Source: Ceratorhiza oryzae-sativae (taxonomy: Eukaryota; Basidiomycota; Agaricomycetes; Cantharellales; Ceratobasidiaceae). Taken from it: DNA of 64,000 nt. How positions within the stretch are numbered: position 1 is the first letter of the stretch; the number at the start of each line of letters is the position of its first letter. This document shows positions 34,834 through 46,509 of the stretch, piece after piece. Below the pieces are notes generated by a model that worked only from the letters and a program-made list of their open reading frames with translations, did no database searches and was not told where the DNA came from. Made by a program: the position numbers and the translations under genes. Location: positions 124,001 through 188,000 of the forward strand of contig JARWMV010000237.1 in assembly GCA_030998015.1 (NCBI GenBank), written 5' to 3'.

Positions 34834-36014
34834 ATGGCACCTCTAAGCCAAGCATTGTCCCCGCAGATCGTAGAGTCCAGTCTCAGCAACGGGCATTTAA
34901 GACACACCTACCATGGGACCGTGGACCCAGACTGGGCGCGCCGTTCGTACGTTGGTTCGATTCTCCAACCGTGTTGCGAAAACGGTTTACCACACTCATA
35001 GCTTCTCCCATGGCGGCTATGTTCTGTGCCTCCTCCTCGCGGCATGTATGGATTGCCAGCAGAAAACCGAGCACAAAGACCCAATCTACATCACAGCCCA
35101 CTTTATGCAGCCGACGGTCAAGTCTGGCTATCGGGTGGAGATCGAGGCAATCCGCACCGGATCCCGATTGTCGAACCTCACGGCTAACTTGGTGGAAGAT
35201 GTGCCTCGCCGGCTCTGAATCGATTGACATTTTTACTGACTAGATTATGTAGGGAGATACTAAAGTTATGGACGCACATGATCTTTGGCACATTCCCTGC
35301 GTTTGACGCTCCCCCATCGTCTAACAAGTACGAAGATATCACACCTGAACACCCACTGTACAGAACTATCCCGCTGCTCTCGCATCCTGGCACAGTCTCC
35401 CCCGAAGACAATCTTGAAAGCAGTGGGTGGCGACACGCTCGGTTCGGCGACGACCCACTTCTTGTCGAACAACAAATCCAAGCTCACAGCTTCGCCCGGC
35501 ACGCATGATGGAGGGCTCGAGTCTGGATCCTGGTGGGATATCTTACACGACGAGGCGGGGATTCAATTGAGTATGATCCCGCTTTTTGCGGATGTTTTTG
35601 AGAGCACACCTTCGCTGTTGTCCAAGGCGCATGGTAACGGGGCGATGCCCATGTGAGCCCAACCTCATTTCTTGAGATTTGGCTAGTCTATTTATTGACC
35701 AGAGGAGCAGGTGGTATGCGACAGTTGTTATGAGTTTGGAGTTTAAGCGTAAATTTCCACCCCGGGGTACCCCTGGCTACGCTCCTCACACGCTTGGCGT
35801 ATACTCGAAGGGCTCATTCCTCGAACAGGGCAGACACGACATGTATGCTGAAGTGTGGACTGCTCCTAGTAGCATTGGAGAAGGAGATGTTCAGGGTGCC
35901 GATAATGGCAGCTGGAAGCAAAACATGCGATGCATAGCAGTGGCTAGCCAAATGGCACTGAGCGTGCCATTGGTTGCGATAAAGTCCAAGGGGGAAATGA
36001 GGGCGAGTCTTTAG
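34834..36014 (+). pseudogene. thioesterase-like paralogue B, frameshifted
   Basis: Exons by homology to gene A: 34834-34946, 35002-35200, 35253-35652, 35711-36014, all with GT..AG introns at the same positions. Exon 3 contains one extra G near 35265 (TTATGGACGCAC against TTGACGCAC in A), which leads to a TGA within about 60 nt, and a second frame change between about 35410 and 35470. Conserved blocks survive on both sides (HGGYVLCLLLAACM; KSKLTASPGTHDGG; LEFKRKFPPRG). Either a young pseudogene or a sequence error; exon sizes sum to 1016 nt, not divisible by three. Confidence 0.65.
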
Positions 36015-36266
36015 ACGAGGTGGGATAATAGCTTAAATAGCCAAAATTATGTGTATATAGATCATTGAGTGTGAATGGCACTCGAATCCTCAATTTCTAG
36101 AATGTCGAGGTGAGGTAACGTCAGCAAACAATGCCACGCTAGCTTGCTCTGCCTAAGCGCCCGATAAATAAACACGCTTCGAACCGGCTATGACCCTCCG
36201 AAATCATAACCGAACATTCAGTTACGAGCACACTCTGCTGGACGGACAGCTAGACTCTTTGACCTG

Positions 36267-37454
36267 ATGGCTCCTCTCTCTGAAGCTCTTTCACTTGAAG
36301 CTGCTGGGACGAATGTGAATAACGGGTTGAATTATGTCTACCATGGCGTTTTGGATTCGGACTGGGCTTCGCTCTTGTATGTTGCTTTTCTTCGAGTCCT
36401 GAAAACCCACTTTTTCAAACAATATTATAAGCAGTATCCCGAATGGTGGATACATACTTGGGCTTCTAGTCAAGGCAGGTGCGACGTGTCAAGAGTCGAC
36501 AAAACACCCTGACCCGGTCCATGTCACGGGTCATTTTGTACGACCTAGTCTCGCTTCGGCCTATAAAATCGAAGTGGCTGTAGTTCGAAGAGGGTCTCGT
36601 TTCTCGAACTTGGTGGCCAATTTTATTCAAAAAGTATGCTACTTTCTCGGTTCTGTGCACGTCATTCTCAAGAGCCATCCTAGGAGGAGATAAAAGTTAT
36701 GGCACACATGATATTCGGAACCCTTCCAGACTTTGACGCACCGCCCTCAAGCGAGGGTTACGAAGATATAACCCCTTCGCATCCTCTTTATCGTTCCATG
36801 CCCCTGCTCTCCACCCTTCTGCGAGCATACTCGACCAGATGCCGGTTCATATCGCTCATTTTGCGAAGCACGCAAAGCGCGCCCAAGATCCCGAAATTGC
36901 AGCACGTAACAGGGCCAGGTTTCTTGATTCAAAAAATATGCATGGCGAAGGATTGGAAGCCGGCATATGGGTCGAGCTCATGGGAAAAGATGAACAGCTA
37001 GAATTAGCGATGCTCCCGTTCTTTGCGGACATGTACGAGAGAACTCCAACGCTTTTGAATGCTGCACATGATACGGAGAGGGTACTCAAGTGCGTGTTTA
37101 AGTTTCGTTTTCGAACCATCTGCCCTGACACAGCGTAGGCGATTCCCGACCGTGCTCATCACCCTCGAGTTTAAACGCCAACTTCCACGCCGGGGAACCC
37201 CCGGCTTCTCGCATCGAACTTTGGGTCTCTACTCGAGGAATATGTTTCTCGACCACGGTCGACATGACGTTCACTGCGAAATTTGGACGGCGCCGGACGA
37301 CATTGGCCAGAGCGGGCAAGCGAATCCGAGTGATGAGAGCTGGAAGCAAAGCATGAAATGCGTTGCAGTTACAACTCAACTCGCATTGTCATTCCGGTTA
37401 GATATAGGCAGTAATAAGCCCAGCTGGGTGTTAAACTTTGAATGCCAAATATAG
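36267..37454 (+). pseudogene. thioesterase-like paralogue C, frameshifted
   Basis: Exons 36267-36376, 36435-36633, 36684-37089, 37139-37454, intron positions shared with A and B. The first motif is NGGYILGLLVKAG (His to Asn relative to A and B). Exon 3 changes frame between about 36800 and 36840 (from MPLLSTLLRAYSTR to the frame giving MPVHIAHFAKHAKRAQDPE), so the exons sum to 1031 nt. The end is slightly longer than in A. Most diverged of the three; decayed or mis-sequenced. Confidence 0.6.
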
Positions 37455-37957
37455 ACACTCGGTTCTTGTCACTAACGCATTGAACGGTTGTGACGTATTG
37501 TTCCGAGCCTCGCTTGACAACCATGGGTCCCGGTCAATCTATATCTTCTCGATCATTCTGACAATCATTCTGCCGTTGCTTTAAACCTCCTCTTCCCAAG
37601 ACACTCGGTCCAAATTTGGTGGGGTCTTCTGGAGTCGACGATACCACACGAGCGTAGCACAGGTATCATGGGAAATTCGATGAGAATCAGGCGGGGAACA
37701 CAAGTTTGGCGCGATCCGATGTGAGATACCACGGTAAGATTAATCGGACTTTTCATGAGTTGAAAGCCCCCAACTGCCGGTGTCACTCATGTTAAGATAT
37801 TCGGTTTGGCTGCCACCCAACAGTTGTTCATTTCGGCGCCGTTGAGCGCGCGAGTAACCGAGGCAAAATTTACACCTCAAGTGAGAACACATTATCTGGA
37901 AACTGCAACTCCGTTGGAGTACGATAAGGGTGCGTTCCCTAATGAGCTATGTTGAGA
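37455..37957. other. intergenic
   Basis: Nothing recognised between the thioesterase cluster and the left arm of the inverted repeat. Short frames only. Confidence 0.4.
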
Positions 37958-38673
37958 GTAATAGATATTCCACAAATACAAATGTCAATCGGCATACATC
38001 ATAGATCCATACATAGGCGCATATATGTACTTCGTAGCACAACACCGCAACACCCTACACCGAGTAGCCGAGCCCTTTACTTGTAGATGTAGCAGCTGCA
38101 CATCACCCCGGTCAGCTCCCATCCCTAAAACTAGAATCGTTCCTAACTCACATGTAGTGCCCGTCGCAGGCGTTGGGGTGTCCGCTCGTGCTGCCATAGT
38201 TCAGGCGCCAGCGGTTGCCCTCGTCCACAAAGTCGTCGGGGTTCCCCAGCGACACGTCGCCGTGCTGAGCTCCGTTCTTGGGGATGTCTGTGGAGATCGA
38301 GTAGGTCAGTCTAACGCATACTCTCCCGGATCGGGGTCCGAGGAGGGCCGAACGTACAGCAAATGTAGTGGCCTGGGCAAGCGTTGGGATGGCCATTTGT
38401 GCTGCCAAAGTTGAGCTTGAACCGGTTTCCCTGGTCGGTCACCAGGTCTGGGTTCCCGTAAGACGTCTCGCGCTTCGAGATCTGAAAAAGAACAGGAGTG
38501 ATAAGTACCAGTGTCGAGGAGGAGTGTGGAGGACATACGTTCTCAATGGGAGAGCCAGCGACGAAGGCGGCGGCAGAGGCGACGAGAGCGATGAGGCAGG
38601 TGGTAAAGTACATGGTAGAAGAAACTAGCTGTAGAGGAAAGCGCTGACTGAGTGGTGTGAACTGCTGGATGTC
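37958..38673. repeat. inverted repeat, left arm
   Basis: About 715 bp, reverse complement of 39944-40659 with no indel (coordinates of matching points always sum to 78617) and no mismatch found inside the gene including introns. Two mismatches appear at the outer end (37962-37970 region) before homology stops. Contains the whole minus-strand secreted-protein gene, its 3' region and about 55 bp of 5' leader. Confidence 0.85.
38077..38613 (-). CDS. small secreted repeat protein, copy 1
   Basis: Four exons on the minus strand: 38613-38539, 38481-38358, 38287-38152, 38095-38077; 354 nt, 117 residues, predicted sequence identical to copy 2. Residues 1-21 form a signal peptide (MYFTTCLIALVASAAAFVAG, then SP). 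A Lys-Arg pair at about 28-29 could be a Kex2-type site. The mature part holds two related repeats of about 42 residues, each with GNPD, GNR(F/W)(K/R)LN, HPNAC and ending GHYICY; four cysteines could form two disulfides. Family not recognised. TATA-like CTATATAA lies about 85 bp upstream (38698-38705). Confidence 0.75.
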
Positions 38674-38697
38674 GAGTTTGCACTTTGTACCAAGGGT

Positions 38698-38705
38698 TAT
38701 ATAGA
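38698..38705 (-). promoter_or_regulatory. TATA box, secreted protein copy 1
   Basis: CTATATAA on the minus strand, about 85 bp before the ATG at 38613 and outside the duplicated arm. Confidence 0.5.
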
Positions 38706-39912
38706 AGAGCGAACGATACAATATCCTGAGCTCGGAAATAGGTAACATCTTGCTTGCTATGTTTACCCAAACTGCGGAAAACCGAGTGGGCCGACGCCAA
38801 GACATCTCAATATATAACGCGGTGCCACTTCACGAAGCACGCCAAACAATAATCCAGCTTCTCCGGGAGAAATAGCGGGGCTATGATCCAACCAATAGCA
38901 GTACATCAAAAGGGACTCTTTGAGTGCCAGGAGCAGCACGAGGCCAGTGTGCTGTGTGTCTTTGGTAGGTTGTGGAGAGCACCGCCACAGAGTACTCAAA
39001 GGCCGGTGCGTGACGTTACCGAGACAGCCGTGCGATTCGGTCAGCCCAGCGTATACTGAAATTGATGATCGGGCATCAAGTCAGAACTATGCCACAGATG
39101 CGGTGTAAACACAGCTCTACGCAGCCAATCATTCAAGCACCATAGTCGGCCTTGCATACAACTGCCGAGCTGCCCGAGACGGTGTCGGCTCTCAGCCGAT
39201 CACGGGGCATTCTATGGTTCTCAACATCAACCTTACCCATCCCAAACTTCTCAAAAATTTGTGCGATCAAGTTGCTGTCCTGCCACCACATGAAATATAC
39301 GTTGGTCACTTCCTTGTGAAATCAGAGTTGAAGATTGATGGTCAGCTCGGCTGCAGGGGGCGCCACGTCGCCACACTGCAAAAGGTAGCACAATGAAAAC
39401 ATCGACCTCGAGGAAGGCTAAACGTTGCAATTTCGGACGATCTGCGCTTGCCATGGCTCCATAGGCACATAAAGACATAACTTCTCTGATACCCAACCAT
39501 TCCTGGTTTTGCGCCTACTGACTGTCCCAATCAGCCAAATTGAAAAGATATTAACTGAATTATTGCAAATGACATACTGGATACATCGGGGAGCGTCCGT
39601 TTCCTCAATGCTCTTCACGCGAGATCACGTACTAAGGCTGCGACGAAGGCCAAGGTGCTGGCGGTCGGGCAGTGTACCAAATATGACGCAAGGCCAATAT
39701 TAACGCCAGTGGGGCTGCGTCACCTGTTGAGAAGCGTGGAAGCTGAAAACAAATCGCAATTGTGAAACCAAGGATGAGTGGCTGTGACGTGATTGAATTT
39801 GGTGTTGTCCGAGATGTCCGTTGGATTGCTGTTAGTAAGTATCTCTGCATAGGAAACGATCCGTCTAGTGATATCAAAGATTAGCCTAGCATGAAGAGAG
39901 CATACCTTGAGG

Positions 39913-39920
39913 TATATAAA
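39913..39920 (+). promoter_or_regulatory. TATA box, secreted protein copy 2
   Basis: TATATAAA, about 84 bp before the ATG at 40004 and outside the duplicated arm; flanking bases unlike those at copy 1. Confidence 0.5.
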
Positions 39921-39943
39921 TGTGAGGCATGCGATACGATTTC

Positions 39944-40659
39944 ACCATCCAACAGTTCACACCACTCAGTCAGCGCTTTCCTCTACAGCTAGTTTCTTCT
40001 ACCATGTACTTTACCACCTGCCTCATCGCTCTCGTCGCCTCTGCCGCCGCCTTCGTCGCTGGCTCTCCCATTGAGAACGTATGTCCTCCACACTCCTCCT
40101 CGACACTGGTACTTATCACTCCTGTTCTTTTTCAGATCTCGAAGCGCGAGACGTCTTACGGGAACCCAGACCTGGTGACCGACCAGGGAAACCGGTTCAA
40201 GCTCAACTTTGGCAGCACAAATGGCCATCCCAACGCTTGCCCAGGCCACTACATTTGCTGTACGTTCGGCCCTCCTCGGACCCCGATCCGGGAGAGTATG
40301 CGTTAGACTGACCTACTCGATCTCCACAGACATCCCCAAGAACGGAGCTCAGCACGGCGACGTGTCGCTGGGGAACCCCGACGACTTTGTGGACGAGGGC
40401 AACCGCTGGCGCCTGAACTATGGCAGCACGAGCGGACACCCCAACGCCTGCGACGGGCACTACATGTGAGTTAGGAACGATTCTAGTTTTAGGGATGGGA
40501 GCTGACCGGGGTGATGTGCAGCTGCTACATCTACAAGTAAAGGGCTCGGCTACTCGGTGTAGGGTGTTGCGGTGTTGTGCTACGAAGTACATATATGCGC
40601 CTATGTATGGATCTATGATGTATGCCGATTGACATTTGTATTTGTGGAATATTTATTAC
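39944..40659. repeat. inverted repeat, right arm
   Basis: Partner of 37958-38673. Homology begins near ATCCAACAGTTCAC, inside the 5' leader, and ends about 120 bp past the stop codon. Confidence 0.85.
40004..40540 (+). CDS. small secreted repeat protein, copy 2
   Basis: Exons 40004-40078, 40136-40259, 40330-40465, 40522-40540 with introns of 57, 70 and 56 bp; 117 residues, identical to copy 1. Signal peptide, possible Kex2 site after the second residue pair of SKRE, then two tandem repeats of about 42 residues (GNPDLVTDQGNRFKLN..GHYICY and GNPDDFVDEGNRWRLN..GHYICY). Introns 2 and 3 interrupt the two repeats at equivalent points just before or within the final Cys-Tyr, which suggests the gene arose by internal exon duplication. 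A secreted effector or cell-surface role is possible but unproven. Confidence 0.75.
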
Positions 40660-41213
40660 TTTCTACGATACGTATGCGTCACGCAACCAAGTCAGACATT
40701 ACAACCTGTATCCCATCGAATAGTCGTACATAACCATGGACCAGAACCTGACCTCAATCCACGACAAAAGTATCCGAGCTACCGAACTCACCTGGACAAA
40801 CCTACTCTCCAAGCGGTCATAACACCACCTGGACTATATACATTGCGACTCGATTACGGGTCTCATTCGCCTTTCGTGACTACTTCGATTACAGCAATCG
40901 ATGCTGTGTATCACGCAATATATGCGGGTAGCGTAGCATGTTTAATACGATATAAAATCACAATCTATTAGGTACGGGTATAGATAACCATGGAGCCGGC
41001 ATGTGCTCCTTATATACACGTAAAAAGTCGTTCTAGGACATCATAGACCAGCCGGGTAAACTTAGAGTATATCCTACCCGAGTCATGCGATTGCTAGATA
41101 TCTCCAGTAAGTTCGATATATTTATTTTTGTATTCTACATGGATAGTGCCTCATGAAGCTCAATGGTACACCCGGGAGCCGGCTGTGTTCAATATATACT
41201 GAGATGTAAAACC
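40660..41213. other. intergenic
   Basis: No gene recognised. AT-rich stretches and short frames only, up to the LINE insertion. Confidence 0.4.
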
Positions 41214-41228
41214 AAGATACCTGCCAAG

Positions 41229-42116
41229 GCCGCCAGAGGACATTCCAGCAACCCTGACGAGCTTCCGGCGTACCTGCGCAACGAGATCGCAGCCAGCCCA
41301 GCGGCGGCCAAGCAAACCTACAAGGAGGCACAGAGGGAGGCTTGGAAACGACGGTGGGACGAAGAGCTTAGTGACAGCAACGCCCGTATTTGCATCATCG
41401 ACGAATCGACACCTTCAAACTCCTTCCACAAACTGGCTCAGACCTTGCCAAGACGACACGCTTCCTTGCTAGTCCAACTTCGAACCGGTCACGTCCCACT
41501 GAATGCGTACCTACGCCGTTTTAAGAAAATCAAGTCGGCTATCTGCCCAGCCTGCGGCCTACATGCAGAGACCGTCGACCACTACCTCATGTGGTGCCCG
41601 GCATTCGAAGGGGCACGTCAGCGAAGAAACATTGCCTTCCCAGCATCTACGAACTCGATATCCACACTTCTCTCCTCGAGAGGGGCCGTCCGCCATCTTC
41701 TGACTTATGTCCGGGAGACCGGCCGATTCCCTCTACTCTCACACGCATGATGCCCAGAAACCAGGTGAAGTACTCGAATCTAAGATTATAGACAAATGGA
41801 TAACACACTCGTAGATATCAAAACAAAACCGCTCGAGAGAGCGCTGAACAGTCTGTATGCCGTCTAAAGAAAAGCGCGTGAAGGATGCACGTTGCACGGA
41901 AGGAGCCGGCTCGCGAGCTTAAAACGGATCAGGGGTCCGGACGTCAGGGGGGCGTAGGCTCGTCTGACGGGCAGCAAGGAGTCGGTGGGCCTTATGGGAT
42001 AGTAGGCGCGAGGCGCGGTTGGATCCAGGGTTTCTCTCTCCTTTCCTCTGCACCTTTGCATGGTCTACATAAGCCACGGGCTTGACAGACGTATAAACAT
42101 GACCAAAAAAAAAAAA
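41229..42116 (+). mobile_element. 5'-truncated LINE with 15-bp TSD
   Basis: A frame open to 41750 encodes the C-terminal end of a non-LTR retrotransposon polyprotein: a Lys/Arg/Glu-rich helix (KEAQREAWKRRWDEEL), ASLLVQLRTGHVPLNAYLRR and a CPACGL..HYLMWCPAF zinc-binding block that follows RNase H in such elements. The 3' UTR ends in a run of 14 A (ending 42118). AAGATACCTGCCAAG occurs on both sides (41214-41228 and 42117-42131) as target duplication. RT and endonuclease are absent because of 5' truncation. Confidence 0.85.
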
Positions 42117-42131
42117 AAGATACCTGCCAAG

Positions 42132-42824
42132 CAATTTCCCCATTCGGCCCATGTAACAACGATTCAGTATCTAACCGTGTCAATTCAACATTAATCCACA
42201 CGCTCCACGAGCTGACACCTTTGGGCGTGAATATGAACTGCACTTCCGAGGTTTCAAGTGAGCACATCTAGACTGTTTTTCCAGCCTGTGGCTATCTGCC
42301 CGTGGCTCCACTCCTCAGCTGTGGAAATTCCGCTCGATCCTGAGACGTTTCAAGGCCGTGTTGCAAACAACTGGATAAATCAAACCTATTCGCTTGGAAG
42401 GCGTCGCTCGGTGTATTTGTGCGCGAATGGTCCAGGGAGCCCCTATGTCTGAGCCGCCAAGTCATCCTATACTCCCTTGGTATAACTTCCAAAAATCATT
42501 GTATAAGCTCTTTTCTAGTTTTATGCAGCTCAGCTCGGCAACGAAGTGCCACAGATGGGGATGTTTTTTTTTTTTCATCAGCCTCGAGTAGTTCACAGGT
42601 CTCATAACTACAACACCGTGGTAATAAAATTCCACACCTACTGACCGGGGCACACAAACACGCCGTTTCGATAGCACACATCCTCCGCACGTATCATAAT
42701 TACAAAAAAAAAGAGGTATACCAGGACATCCAACCCGGCCGACATAACATCCACAATAACAACAAGACTAGATCACATTACCAAGACTTGGAAAAAAAAC
42801 AAAAACAACAAGCACACATGTACC
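42132..42824. other. intergenic
   Basis: No gene recognised; contains poly-T/poly-A runs (for example 42567-42577, 42704-42711) and the 3' region of the RhoGAP gene. Confidence 0.4.
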
Positions 42825-45800
42825 TCACGAAGGACGTTCAAAGAAACCAGTCGCAGTGACACCCATGGCTGCTACTCCGCTGCCCGTTCCCGTTCCCGGG
42901 CGACCGAGTGCGATCGAGCCCTTGCGTGCGCCTTGCTTCTCGATGCTGATCACCGAGCGAGCACCTCGGATGGTGGATGCCGGACCGGAAGTCGAGCCTG
43001 TGGTATATGGGGACGAGAATGTGGTAGAGCCCGAAGACGGCGTTCGACGATGTTTAGGCATGACGGGCGAGGATGGGGCGGTCGAGACACCCAGGATCGG
43101 AGTCGATGTGCTGTGAGTCATCTTTGGAGAACGAGACCAGGCAGAAGGAGCGCCAGCCGATTTGGCCGTTGCTGACCTCGAGCCGCGGGAATACGTCGCA
43201 TACGGCACGGGCACGGATTGAGAGGAAGTCGCAGAGGCTGGAGTAGGAGGCTGGGCTGGGGCTGGAGTTGGAGGCTGGGATGTGCCTGATGTGGGGAGCG
43301 GTGAAGAGGGAGCAACAGACATGACGAGCATCGCCTCGTTCAGCTCGTCATCCTCGATATCCACACTCGACCTCGGCGCGCTGTCCAACGTGCTAACACT
43401 CGTGTCCATCGCCTTGGAGCAACCCCCTTCTGGCATACTCGTCGCGCTCATGTCGCCGGTCCCAGCGAGGCTCCAACTTCCAGAAAGACTCGACCCGCTC
43501 ACACTCGCACTCATACCGCCGAGCCCAACCCCGCCATCAAACTGCAGCTCAGACGGAACAGGCAGCGCTTCGCCACGATCTGGCACGTCTTCGAAAATCT
43601 CGAAATATCGCTCAATACAAATTTTGACAATCTCTCCAAGGGTTGTCGTTCCGGGTCGACGAGGAAGCGCGGCAGCAGCAGCACTAGCGACTGAACCTGA
43701 GCCAGGAGTGTTCCAAGTAGCAGACATTTGTTGTGCTCCTGCACTCGGAGGGACAGTACAAATCTTGACATCGCGGATGGGGTCGTTGGATCTGACGAGG
43801 TTCGGAGCAATACAAAGAGCGAGATTGTGGGCGTCCATCTTGTTTGCAACCGAACGTATCGAAACATCATGGAGAAGATCTGAAGTCAAGGCATTGTCAG
43901 CAAATGAAACAGAAACAGAAGGGTATCTAGGTTTCTATGACTTGGCCAAGGATGATAGAAGATACAAAATCACATGATTGGCGGTGGCAGTGATGCAGGC
44001 GCGCGCTCGGCACCGAATCCCCACGACTCTGAAGGAACGAGCAAGAGCGCAGACTCACGAAAGATATATGCCAGCAAGACAACTCGACAACCCCAACCCA
44101 TCGCTGGGAGCAACACTTCTCGAATATATTCCACACACGCATCGCCCTCGCCCCATCCTCCGACCGTGGCCAACTCGGCCTCACTTCCTACTCTTGCATG
44201 CCCCCGAGCTGCTCGTCCGTTCAAAACAGAAGTCGAGGATAGTTTCGATGTTGGCTGACCGCGTGGATCAGATGCGAGCCCATCTACCCCCCATCCTGTG
44301 CTCGGAGGACACCGCGCGATGACAGAGTATAATTCACCAGAAAAGATTGGCTCGGGCAAGTCCCTGAGGAATTTTTTAATGAGCACGGCAGCAATGTGGG
44401 GGTCTGCGTATTGAGCAAGGCTGACTTGATTGCCTGCAGATTGAAAAGGCGAGAAAAGAAGAAAGTCAGAAGGACATTAGTATGACCGGCCGAAAATGAG
44501 ACCCACCTCGATCATACGCGTCCCTCACGCTTCTCAAAATAGCCCCATTCGGACTTCTTCTAAACAATCCCTCGACTTCCAAATTTGGACCCAGCGGTCC
44601 ATCTGAACGAAGATAGTCGATACTGTCCCTAATGACGCGTGGCAGTGGAGACGATTCGCCGTCGGCCCCCATCAATGACTCGAGGGGCACACCGAATATC
44701 AGGGAAGAGGGAGATGTAGATGGCAGAGTTATCGTTCTTTCATGCTTCAGGTTTTCGCTGCAACCATGAACGCGCAAGATTAGAACGAGATGCTATTCGT
44801 GGATTTTCATACTTACTTGTATACCGCTGGAGCAATCTCGATCTGCGTGAGAGGGACGTGTCGTGCGAGTTCGGACAGAGTGGAAACATAAGTGATTTTC
44901 CGGAAAAACTTGGGGCTGGGTTTGGGATGACTTCAGTTAGCTCAGCATTCGCAATCAACGAGCAGTGGCGCACCTTATGACCGCGCCTGCGAGCGAAACA
45001 AACACTGTGGAAATACGTTGGCTGGTGCTCGAAATGGTAGGTACTATGACGTACTCTTGGAGAACCAGTCGGGTGAACAATCAGCTGTCAAAAACGACAT
45101 CAGAGTGGCTGTTCTATTGAAACGTGGTAAATAGACAGACCAGCCTTTTCAGGTTTTTACGGTATCTGCATGACACATCAGCAAAAGAGGATGTTGAACT
45201 GGGGGCTGACTTACTTGCGGCTGAGTCCACGATAGGCTTTCCATATCCAATTCCAACTGGGCGTGTGTCGGCCACCAGCGGCGAGAAAGACGACAACGTA
45301 GTCGTTCTCGACTGGACGGGAAACGTGTGAGCCGGGAGACCGGGAAAAAAGTACAGAGAGGGTGTACCATACAGGTCGAGATAGGCAAGGATGCGTCTGG
45401 GGAGTTGGTGTCAGAGGTACACCGCAGCTGGGAGAAATAGGGGCATACGAGAGCAGAATGTCGTAGGAAATCTGGCGTGGATCCGGGAAGGCCGCTGCTG
45501 TGACAATGACCCTGGGGTGGCGAGAGCACGGATCAGAGCGCGCTGAGCGTGGGCATGTCGGTCGACTTACATAGGCCGAGTTCTTGGCAAGTCTGTTAGC
45601 GATCCAGCCAGGAAAATTCCACGCGACTCACTCAAAGTCAACGCCCGCCTGGGTGATCACTCCTGCGACGGCTCTGTCGACGGCGTCTCTGTCCCCCGCC
45701 CGCATTCCCTCGTACTGCTCCTCGCCATCCACCAGCCCAAAGTCGGCATGCACGCCCCGGGGAGAAGGGAACACGCGGCTTCGGGGGGAGGGAGATGCCA

Positions 45801-45876
45801 TAGAGTCTGTTCGCGCTGGCACATTGGTGGTGAGCGCTGCAAGCCGCTGCTTCAGCGTCAGCGTCGGTTGGGTCAT
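42825..45876 (-). CDS. CRAL-TRIO (Sec14-like) / RhoGAP protein
   Basis: Twelve-exon model on the minus strand: 45876-45632, 45582-45571, 45511-45449, 45396-45368, 45311-45215, 45165-45141, 45084-45066, 45004-44974, 44915-44817, 44757-44507, 44433-44059, 43879-42825; 2301 nt, 766 residues, all phases joining. The N-terminal half follows the Sec14-like lipid-binding domain of p50RhoGAP (RPMVIVTAAAFPDP, RILAYLDLYVENDYVVVFL, WIWKAYRGLSRKYRKNLKRL, LIVHPT, KFFRKITYVSTLSEL). The second half is RhoGAP, with the arginine finger in EGLFRRSPNGAILR, the LIKKFLRDLPEPI block and the conserved Asn in NLALCIAPNLVRS. A long Ser/Pro-rich tail follows. It should stimulate GTP hydrolysis by a Rho/Cdc42-type GTPase at membranes. 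The 19-nt exon end is the least certain junction. Confidence 0.85.
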
Positions 45877-46499
45877 TGTCGTTGGCGAGGCAGAGTCGTG
45901 ACGTCACGTGATACGGTGACTGGGCGACGCCAAACAGCGTTGGAGCGAGACCTATTCCAGTCCATGTAGGAGGCTGAATCGCTGGGGCACAAGTAGAAAA
46001 ACTCGAGAGGCAGGAGCCATAAGACGTTTGTCGTAATCGAATTCAATCAGGCCTACCTCATATTTTTGTCAAAATATATGCGGTTCAGCTCAGAGTTGGG
46101 CCACACCGTCTTCCAAACTGGGCAACACAGCTATATATGCCACTTCTGTACCACTACAGTCGCGTTGGTCTTGTCTCAAACCCATCGCTTGTTACCAACG
46201 CATGCCATACGCTCTCTGTCTTTGCTTTTTCGAGTTGGACCCTGTCAGTGATAAAATTGGCGGATTCCGTGGTGGCTGACAGCCTGAAATTGGTGGGACG
46301 ATGAGTAACGTTATTACAGACGTCAAATTGAGATCGTTAGATTATGCTCTAATGTGCTGCCTAGCGAATGGCCTACCATGTATATACGGGTGCATCGAGA
46401 GCACGCAGTGGAAACTTGGTCATACTCGAATCGCTTACCGCTAAAATACAACACGAATTATTTATAGCTCAACGCCCAGTCATAGGCTGAGAGCACGTT
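45877..46499. other. intergenic
   Basis: Upstream region of the RhoGAP gene and 3' flank of the kinase relic. Contains 46258-46322, which is similar to 51180-51245 (see repeat entry). No gene recognised. Confidence 0.4.
46258..46322 (+). repeat. duplicated kinase 3' flank, copy 1
   Basis: About 65 bp (GGCGGATTCCGTGGTGGCTG..) similar to 51180-51245; each lies a short distance downstream (minus strand) of a kinase gene or relic, so the duplication units included the flank. Confidence 0.55.
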
Positions 46500-46509
46500 C
46501 TTCGAGCAT

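Larger units (their letters stand above)
38674..39943. other. spacer between inverted arms, two promoters
   Basis: About 1.27 kb of non-repeated DNA that holds the upstream regions of both secreted-protein genes, which are transcribed away from each other. No gene or known element was recognised. TATA boxes stand at 38698-38705 (minus) and 39913-39920 (plus); the sequences around them differ. Confidence 0.5.

Noticed and set aside
42856..43977. Plus-strand ORFs opposite the RhoGAP C-terminal exon
   Set aside because: Antisense shadow of a GC-rich, Ser/Pro-rich coding exon; the minus-strand frame carries the domain.
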